DNA of 44,901 nt from Solidesulfovibrio fructosivorans JJ] (GTDB lineage Bacteria > Desulfobacterota > Desulfovibrionia > Desulfovibrionales > Desulfovibrionaceae): positions 1 through 44,901 of the forward strand of contig NZ_AECZ01000033.1 of NCBI RefSeq assembly GCF_000179555.1, written 5' to 3'. Shown here one piece after another: positions 39,594 through 44,901 of the stretch. Positions within the stretch are counted from its first letter, which is position 1; each line of letters starts with the position of its first letter. Below the pieces are notes generated by a model. That model was not told the DNA's origin. It made no database searches and worked only from the letters and a program-made list of their open reading frames with translations. The position numbers and the translations under genes are program-made.

Positions 39594-42239
39594 ATGGAGT
39601 ATCCCGTCTGGCATCTGGCCGCGTTCGGCGGCGGTTTCTGGATCATCCTCATCGCCGTGCTCCACGTGTTCGTGGCCCATTTCGCCGTGGGCGGCGGACT
39701 GTTTCTGGTCCTGACCGAGGCCAGGGCGCGCCGGCTCGGCTCCGCGCCCCTGCTGGAATATCTCCACCGCCACACTCGGTTTTTCCTGCTTCTCACCATG
39801 GTCTTCGGCGGGCTTTCCGGCGTGGGCATCTGGCTGACGATCACCACGCTCGCCCCCCAGGCCACCCTCGTGCTGGTGCGCACCTTCGCCTGGGGCTGGG
39901 CCACGGAATGGGCGTTTTTCGCCGGCGAGATCGGAGCCCTGCTCGTCTATTATTACGGCTTCGACCGGCTCGACGCCAAGACCCACATGCGGGTGGGCTT
40001 TTTCTATTTTCTCTTCGCCTTCCTGTCGCTTTTCGCCATCAACGGCATCATCGGCTTCATGCTTACCCCGGGGAAATGGCCGGTGACGCTCGATTTCTGG
40101 GACGGCTTTTTCAATCCCACCTTCTGGCCGTCCCTGGTTCTGCGCTCGGCCCTGGCTCTGCTTCTGGCCGGGCTGTTCGGGTTCGCCACGGCCCTTGGCA
40201 TCCGCGACGAAACGGCCCGGGAGATCATGCTGCGCATGTCCTGCCGCTGGGTGGTCGCGGCCGCGCCGGTGCTCCTCCTTTCCGGCTGGTGGTACGTGGG
40301 CGTATTGCCGGACGCGGTGCGCGCCTTCGTGCTGCACCGTTCCCAGGAGATCGCCTCCTACCGGGCGGCCTATCCCGCGCTGCTCGTGGCCCTGGCCGCC
40401 GGGGCGCTGGCCTTGGTGACGCGGCTGCCGCTGCCGCTGCGGCGCGTGTTCGCCGTTGTGCTGCTCCTTTTGGGCCTTGGCTTGGTCGGGACCTTCGAGA
40501 CCATCCGCGAGGCGGCCAGAAAGCCCTGGCTCGTCTACGGCCAGCTTTGGGCCACGGACATCCGGCCCACGAGCGTCGCGCCCTACGACGCGCCGTTTCT
40601 GCCCCGGACCAAGTGGGCCAAGATCAAGCGGGTGACCCCGGAAAACCGCTTGGCCGCCGGCAAGGAACTCTACGACCTGCAGTGCCTGGCCTGCCATTCC
40701 GTGGGCGGGCCGTTCAAGGACATCCGGGACTACACCGGCCATATCGGCGCGGCCGGCGTGGCCGCCTACCTGACCGGGCAGGGCAAGCTCTTCACCCAGA
40801 TGCCGCCCTTTCTCGGCGACAAAGACGAGCGCGACGCCCTGGCCGCCTATATCGCGGAAGGCATCAACGGGAAAAAGCCGGTAAAGCCAAAACCCGTGTC
40901 CATCGAACCGGTAACGGTCGATCTTCCGGCCTTTGACGCCGCATCCTCGCCGTATCTCCTGATCGGGTTCAACAGCCTGGGCGTGGTGGCCACGGCCGGC
41001 TGCGACGGTTCGTTTTCGCTGTCCGTGCCGGGCAACACGCTCGAGGCGGTGCTTATAAGGCGCGATGTCATGCCCGAGGTGGTGACCAAGGACGTGACCC
41101 TGGCCTACGCCGCGCCGGAGGGTTTCAAGCACCCGGCGGCCCGGTCGGATTTCTGGAAGTACTCCAAGGCGCTTGTCGGCAAAGAACTTGCGCCCGACGT
41201 GTCGCTGACGGGACTCAGGCCGGACGGCGAGATGAAGGCCGGAGACAAGCTCTTTGCCGCCGCCGGCATCCCGGTCACGCCCTATCCCGAAAAGGGCGGC
41301 GTGAACCCCTATCCGGTTTTCACCCTGACGGCCAGGGACGCCAAGACCGGCGAGGTGCTGGCCGCGACCAAGGCCGTGGCTCCCGCCTCCACGGAAATGC
41401 GCTGCCACACCTGCCATGGCGGCGCTCCCGGCGTGGACGGCGTCACCGGCGTGTCCACGGAGACCGCCAAAGGCATTCTGGCCGTGCACGACCGGCGAAA
41501 CGGCACGGACCTGTCCGCCCGGGCCGCCGCCGGCAATCCCGTGGCTTGCCAGAGCTGCCATCCCGACGCCGGGCCCAATGCCGGCGTTTCGGCCAAGGAC
41601 GGCAAGGCGCTGCTGTCGCTTTCCGCCGCCATCCACGGCTTCCACGCCTCCTACCTCGCCGGCGGCGACGCCAAGGTCTGCGCCAACTGTCACCCCACGG
41701 CCCCGGACGGCGTGACCCAGGCCCAGCGCGACAACCACAGCGCGGCCGGGGTTACCTGCGTCAACTGCCACGGCTACATGGAGGACCACGCCTTGTCGCT
41801 GCTGCGCCATGAGCGCATGGTCGGCAAGAAGGCGGCGGATTGGCTCATGAAGCCGCTTACGCCGCGAAGCGTGGCCGCCGTGTCCGACGTGAAGCCCCGG
41901 GCCGCCTGGATGCAGGAGCCGGACTGCCTGACCTGCCACAAGGACTTCATGCTGCCGGGCACGCACGCCACGGCCTTTAACACCTGGACGGCCAACGCCA
42001 CGCAGCTTTTCCGCAACCGCAAGGAATACACCGGCAACGTGCCCTGCGCGGCCTGCCACGGCAGCCCCCACGCCACCTTTGTCGCGGTCAACGACTACGG
42101 CGTCGACATCAATAACATCCCCGGCATGCAGTACATGGGCGTGCCCGGCGTGGTCGGCTCGGGCAAGCGCTGCGACGTCTGCCATACCGTGGAGATGGAA
42201 GGCGGCGAGGTCCACCACCCGAATATGGTGAAGGAGTAG
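39594..42239 (+). CDS. bd-like membrane domain fused to an octaheme cytochrome c region
   Basis: An 881-residue fusion. Residues 1-340 have about eight membrane helices with CydA-like features: VLHVFVAHFAVGGGLFLVLTEARA, WATEWAFFAGEIGALLVYYYG and LFAINGIIGFMLTPG (compare CydA NxWMQxPxG). A mono-heme class I cytochrome c follows (CLACH 364, with a Met in TQMPPFLG as likely axial ligand). Beyond a 170-residue spacer, seven CxxCH motifs start at 604, 652, 696, 722, 778, 818 and 860. The tail should be periplasmic. It probably moves electrons between membrane quinol or heme b and periplasmic cytochromes, or reduces a terminal acceptor; the direction and substrate are unknown. ATG 39594 follows GGGGAGGGG. 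Confidence 0.82.
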   Translation: MEYPVWHLAAFGGGFWIILIAVLHVFVAHFAVGGGLFLVLTEARARRLGSAPLLEYLHRHTRFFLLLTMVFGGLSGVGIWLTITTLAPQATLVLVRTFAWGWATEWAFFAGEIGALLVYYYGFDRLDAKTHMRVGFFYFLFAFLSLFAINGIIGFMLTPGKWPVTLDFWDGFFNPTFWPSLVLRSALALLLAGLFGFATALGIRDETAREIMLRMSCRWVVAAAPVLLLSGWWYVGVLPDAVRAFVLHRSQEIASYRAAYPALLVALAAGALALVTRLPLPLRRVFAVVLLLLGLGLVGTFETIREAARKPWLVYGQLWATDIRPTSVAPYDAPFLPRTKWAKIKRVTPENRLAAGKELYDLQCLACHSVGGPFKDIRDYTGHIGAAGVAAYLTGQGKLFTQMPPFLGDKDERDALAAYIAEGINGKKPVKPKPVSIEPVTVDLPAFDAASSPYLLIGFNSLGVVATAGCDGSFSLSVPGNTLEAVLIRRDVMPEVVTKDVTLAYAAPEGFKHPAARSDFWKYSKALVGKELAPDVSLTGLRPDGEMKAGDKLFAAAGIPVTPYPEKGGVNPYPVFTLTARDAKTGEVLAATKAVAPASTEMRCHTCHGGAPGVDGVTGVSTETAKGILAVHDRRNGTDLSARAAAGNPVACQSCHPDAGPNAGVSAKDGKALLSLSAAIHGFHASYLAGGDAKVCANCHPTAPDGVTQAQRDNHSAAGVTCVNCHGYMEDHALSLLRHERMVGKKAADWLMKPLTPRSVAAVSDVKPRAAWMQEPDCLTCHKDFMLPGTHATAFNTWTANATQLFRNRKEYTGNVPCAACHGSPHATFVAVNDYGVDINNIPGMQYMGVPGVVGSGKRCDVCHTVEMEGGEVHHPNMVKE

Positions 42240-42274
42240 GGGGGTGGGAGAAGTTGGGAAGATGCCTCCGGCGG

Positions 42275-42327
42275 CCAGGGGGAAACTTTTTGAAAAAAGT
42301 TTCCCCCTGGACCCCCTTCAAAAACTT
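42275..42327 (+). terminator. Long-hairpin terminator-like element after the octaheme gene, copy 9
   Basis: Core 42275-42310 with arms CCAGGGGGAAACTTTTT and complement, plus tail ACCCCCTTCAAAAACTT. All 53 bases are the exact reverse complement of 35667-35719. It starts 35 bases past the octaheme gene stop and points in its direction, just before the small secreted protein gene. Confidence 0.8.
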
Positions 42328-42396
42328 TTCAAGGGGTGTATGTGGGGGAAAGAATGGCAAAAAGGCCTTTCGGCTTTTTGTCGGGGAGGGAACCCT

Positions 42397-42732
42397 GTGA
42401 AATCGATGGTGATACTGCTTTTGTTGGTTGTGGTCCCGACGGTCGCCCTGGCGGCGGGCCGGCGGGTCACCCCGGAGATGCGCGAGGCCCTGACCCGCAA
42501 GCTGACCGCCCAGTGCCTGCAACAGGAGGCCGCCTTCGCCCAGAAGGGCTACACCAGGGCCCAGACCGTGGCCATCTGCAAATGCGCCATGCAGCAGACC
42601 GGCGCGCTGCTCAATTCCCGGACCGTGGACTACATCCTGCGCCACGGCGTCATGCCGGAAGACATGCAGCGCAAGGCGGCCTCGGCCACCGAAGGCTGCA
42701 TCCGCTCCATCACCATGCACCGGAAGCCGTAA
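42397..42732 (+). CDS. Small secreted four-cysteine protein
   Basis: A 111-residue protein. GTG 42397 is chosen: GGGGAGGG lies six bases upstream and the frame then gives a clean signal peptide (MKSMVILLLLVVVPTVALAAG). The in-frame stretch before it is read through the hairpin at 42275-42310 and is spurious. The mature part (about 90 residues) is helical with four cysteines (TAQCLQQE, AICKCAMQ, EGCIRS), which could form disulphides; no CxxCH heme motif is present. No family recognised. It lies 157 bases after the octaheme gene on the same strand, so it may be an accessory factor of that complex; the intervening hairpin argues for at least partial separate expression. Confidence 0.72.
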   Translation: MKSMVILLLLVVVPTVALAAGRRVTPEMREALTRKLTAQCLQQEAAFAQKGYTRAQTVAICKCAMQQTGALLNSRTVDYILRHGVMPEDMQRKAASATEGCIRSITMHRKP

Positions 42733-42759
42733 AAAAAGCCCGTCGCGAACGCGGCGGGC
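42731..42759 (-). terminator. Bidirectional intrinsic terminator
   Basis: A stem of about ten base pairs (GCCCGTCGCG / CGCGGCGGGC with one G-T pair) and an AA loop. On the minus strand it is followed by T7, ideal for ending the DUF362 gene; the plus side reads CTTGTCGTTT after the small secreted protein gene. Confidence 0.75.
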
Positions 42760-42784
42760 CTTGTCGTTTCGAGGCAGTGATGCG

Positions 42785-43915
42785 TCAGACGACCTTGATC
42801 AGTTCGTATTCCGGGGTGCCGAGTCCCATGGCCGCGCCATGGGTGAAGGTCACGTCGCCGCGCGTCCACTTCCAAAGCGCCGTGAACTTGTCGTCGCCGA
42901 CGCCGAGCCCGTGCTCGAGCTGGCAGTCCGGGCAGGCCGCCTGCTCGTTGACGAGGTCCAGGCAGGCCTTGTCCAGCGCCACCGGGTCGCTGGAGGCCAG
43001 AAAGCCGATGTCCGGCACGATGGGCGCGTCCGACCAGGGCACGCAGTCGCAGTCCGGGGTGACGTTGGTCAGAAAGTTGAAAAAGCCCGCCTTTCCCTGT
43101 TTCCCGGCCACCGCGCCGTAGGCGTATTCCACCAGCCGCTCCATGAAGGGCACGATCTCGGTGTGCCAGTCGATGCGCATGGCCTTTTTCGGGCACACGG
43201 TCAGGCATTCGCCGCAGCCGATGCAGATCGCCTTTTCGATGAAGGCTTTTTTGTCCTGCATGGTGGCCGCCCCGGCCGGGCAGACCGCGACGCACTGGCC
43301 ACAACCGATGCATTTTTTCGGCTCCACGACGAAGCGCACGCAGTGCTGGTCCTGCTTGCCGGCGCGCGGGGCGCAGCCCATGCCCAGGTTCTTGACCGCG
43401 CCGCCGAAGCCGGCCAGCTCGTGGCCCTTGAAATGGGACAGCACGATCAGGGCGTCGGCACGGGCGATGTCGCCGGCAATCTTCACCTTGTCGAAGTGCT
43501 TGCCCGGGATTTCCACCTCCACGATGTTGGTGCTGTCCAGGCCGTCGGCGATGATGACCGGCGCGCCGAGCACCGCGTAGTCGAAGCCGTGCTCCACGGC
43601 CGTGGCGATGTGGTCCACGGAATTGTGGCGCGAGCCGGAGTAGAGGGTGTTGGTGTCGGTGACGAAGGGCCGGCCGCCGCAGGCCTTGATCCGTTCGACC
43701 ACGGTCCGGGCGTGGGTGGGGCTTATGTGGGTGTCGCAGCCGCGTTCCCCAAAATGGGCCTTGACGGCGGTCAGGTCGCCCCTGGCGATGATGTTGTCGA
43801 ATCCCGCCGCCTCGAACAGTTTTTTGATCTTGGCCGTGCGGTTCTTGTTGGCGGCGCGGGCCCGCAGATCGGCGAAATAGACCTTGGCCGGCTCACGCGG
43901 CGCGGCATCACTCAT
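42785..43915 (-). CDS. DUF362-domain protein with a 2x[4Fe-4S] ferredoxin domain
   Basis: A 376-residue protein. Residues 1-185 and the C-terminal part form the DUF362 domain (VKAHFGERGCDTHISP, GAPVIIADGL, LSHFKGHELAGFGGAVKNLGMG, FLASSDPVALDKACLDLV). Between them are two cluster-binding motifs, CIGCGQCVAVCP near 204 and CIGCGECLTVCP near 234. Such proteins are common in anaerobes as presumed iron-sulphur electron carriers or cluster-dependent enzymes; no substrate is known to me. ATG 43915 follows GAGAGGA; the frame opens further upstream without similarity. Gene order gives no partner. Confidence 0.88.
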   Translation of the reverse strand: MSDAAPREPAKVYFADLRARAANKNRTAKIKKLFEAAGFDNIIARGDLTAVKAHFGERGCDTHISPTHARTVVERIKACGGRPFVTDTNTLYSGSRHNSVDHIATAVEHGFDYAVLGAPVIIADGLDSTNIVEVEIPGKHFDKVKIAGDIARADALIVLSHFKGHELAGFGGAVKNLGMGCAPRAGKQDQHCVRFVVEPKKCIGCGQCVAVCPAGAATMQDKKAFIEKAICIGCGECLTVCPKKAMRIDWHTEIVPFMERLVEYAYGAVAGKQGKAGFFNFLTNVTPDCDCVPWSDAPIVPDIGFLASSDPVALDKACLDLVNEQAACPDCQLEHGLGVGDDKFTALWKWTRGDVTFTHGAAMGLGTPEYELIKVV

Positions 43916-44076
43916 GGGGCGTATCCTCTCTTTTTCCGGCGGGGCGGCATGGCACGTTTGATACGGGCTTGGCGCAGCCCTGTCCATGGCCGGCGGTTTA
44001 AGCGGGCGGCGCGGGAGGGGAATGCTCGTTGGAACGGCCCGTATTTCCCCCCGGCCGCGTGGAGGGTGGAGAGCTC

Positions 44077-44829
44077 CTAGTCCGCTTGATCCTTTTTGCC
44101 GCCCGAACCGAGCGCCCACTTGATCTGGCGGCACACGCCCATCAGCAGGCTGTATTCCTGGCGTTTGAGGCCCACGCGGTCGATGAAGCGCCGCACCGGC
44201 AGCATCCAGTAATCCGGATTGTCGGGCTTGATGAAGTCGATGGACAGAAGGGTCCGGCGAAGCGCCGCGAAAAGCGCTTCCCGCTCGGCATGGGTGACCG
44301 TGCGCGCCGGCGTCGGGCCGGCCGGTTCGCCAACGTGCCCTGTTGCGGCCTTGAACATCTCATAGCACATGACGAGCACGGCCTGGGCCAGGTTGAGCGA
44401 GGTGGCCGCGTCCGAGGTGGGGATGTTGACCAGCCGGCCGCACAGCTGGGTTTCGTGGTTGGAAAGCCCCGCGTCCTCGGGGCCGAACACCACGGCCACC
44501 TTGCCGCCGGCCGCCAGCGTGGGACAGGCCGAGGCCGCGGCCTGCTCCGGGGTTATGATCCCCGTGCGCCAGCCGCCAAGCCGCGCCGTGGTGCCGAAAA
44601 CCAGCTCCGCCCCGGCCACGGCCTCGGCCAGCGTCGGATAAAATTCCAGCTTCTCCAGCAACAGGCCGCCCTTGCTCGTGGCCATGGGGCGCGCCCGGTC
44701 GAGGTCAAACGCCGACGGCTCGACCAAAAGCAAACGCGAAACGCCCATGTTGGCGCAGGCCCTGGCCGCCGCGCCGACGTTCTCGGAGAACTTGGGCCGG
44801 AAAAGGACGATGGAGAGATTTTCGAGCAT
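44077..44829 (-). CDS. trmJ: tRNA (cytidine/uridine-2'-O-)-methyltransferase TrmJ-like
   Basis: A 250-residue SPOUT (TrmH-family) RNA methyltransferase. SIVLFRPKFSENVGAAARACANMGVSRLLLVEP at the N-terminus has the catalytic asparagine and arginine of this family; VAVVFGPEDAGLSNHE near 130 and IPTSDAATSLNLAQAVLVMCYEMF near 156-180 form the trefoil-knot SAM site. TrmJ methylates the 2'-O of residue 32 in the tRNA anticodon loop. The C-terminal extension (residues 190-250) is typical of the TrmJ subfamily rather than TrmL. Its ATG lies 25 bases from the hairpin at the window edge, with no clear ribosome site. Confidence 0.88.
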   Translation of the reverse strand: MLENLSIVLFRPKFSENVGAAARACANMGVSRLLLVEPSAFDLDRARPMATSKGGLLLEKLEFYPTLAEAVAGAELVFGTTARLGGWRTGIITPEQAAASACPTLAAGGKVAVVFGPEDAGLSNHETQLCGRLVNIPTSDAATSLNLAQAVLVMCYEMFKAATGHVGEPAGPTPARTVTHAEREALFAALRRTLLSIDFIKPDNPDYWMLPVRRFIDRVGLKRQEYSLLMGVCRQIKWALGSGGKKDQAD

Positions 44830-44853
44830 GGCGGTGGTTTGGTGGTTGCGGAT

Positions 44854-44901
44854 TGTGGGGAGGGAGGCCCCTTTTTGAAAAAAGGGGCCTCCCTCCCCAC
44901 A
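44854..44901. repeat. Dispersed long-hairpin element, copy 10 (window edge)
   Basis: Perfect arms TGTGGGGAGGGAGGCCCC and complement around a T5/A6 inner stem. Same architecture as the other copies but with GGGAGGCCCC outer arms. It lies upstream of trmJ, probably at the 3' end of a neighbouring operon beyond the window. Confidence 0.75.

Noticed and set aside
38775-42218. A 1147-residue minus-strand frame opposite the octaheme gene
   Set aside because: Composition is rich in His, Gly, Gln and Arg, as expected for the antisense of heme-binding and membrane sequences; no domain is recognisable.
1-44901. tRNA, rRNA, insertion sequence, integrase or prophage genes
   Set aside because: No cloverleaf, rRNA segment, transposase, integrase or phage structural protein was recognised.

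Overview
The window is a GC-rich stretch of a bacterial chromosome with 37 supported protein genes and no tRNA, rRNA, CRISPR array or recognisable insertion sequence. Gene content points to a Desulfovibrionaceae sulphate reducer (inference): a c-heme chemoreceptor, a tetraheme cytochrome, an octaheme cytochrome fused to a cytochrome bd-like membrane domain, rubredoxin, an aldehyde:ferredoxin oxidoreductase, a PurS-PurL fusion and the futalosine route to menaquinone. The long G/C-rich hairpins in many gene gaps resemble those I associate with the Desulfovibrio magneticus/carbinolicus group, but the species cannot be fixed from the sequence alone.

Layout. 81-1636 (+): a sugar aminotransferase and a small membrane protein. 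1820-3952 (+): a lone molybdopterin oxidoreductase, enclosed by an inverted pair of identical 61-bp hairpin elements. 12705-4104 (-): wecB, nfrB, nfrA and a DUF4434 gene, which look like a complete c-di-GMP-controlled exopolysaccharide secretion system of the phage N4 receptor (NfrA/NfrB) type. 13680-12874 (-): an unknown protein with an internal duplication. 13828-17388 (+): a tungsten/molybdenum aldehyde oxidoreductase overlapping a tandem class II aldolase, then a family 2 glycosyltransferase. 19335-17402 (-): an Ada/AlkA fusion and Ogt (alkylation repair). 21678-19783 (-) htpG, divergent from two hsp20 genes (21944-22759, +). 23027-23830 (+): a MucR-type regulator and an HU protein. 24346-23894 (-): a PPC/DUF296 protein. 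27985-24719 (-): tetraheme cytochrome, c-heme chemoreceptor and a 52-residue rubredoxin.

35181-28214 (-) is one tight run: nucleotide-sugar dehydrogenase, mqnB, mqnD, polyprenyl diphosphate synthase and purL. 35304-35507 (+) is a DUF2065 protein. 37243-35722 (-) holds a MarR regulator and an O-methyltransferase, each preceded by the same 15-bp palindrome (GTTTAG-N3-CTAAAC), a likely shared operator. 38246-37343 (-) holds a small overlapping gene and the menaquinone methyltransferase ubiE/menG. 38541-42732 (+) holds two bd-like membrane proteins, the second carrying eight c-hemes, and a small secreted cysteine protein. 43915-42785 and 44829-44077 (-) are a DUF362 ferredoxin-like protein and TrmJ.

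The two most interesting systems are the wecB-nfrB-nfrA-DUF4434 operon and the bd-like/octaheme operon. A third theme is a family of at least ten long-stem hairpins that keep their fold while their sequences change, mostly placed just after operons like very long intrinsic terminators.
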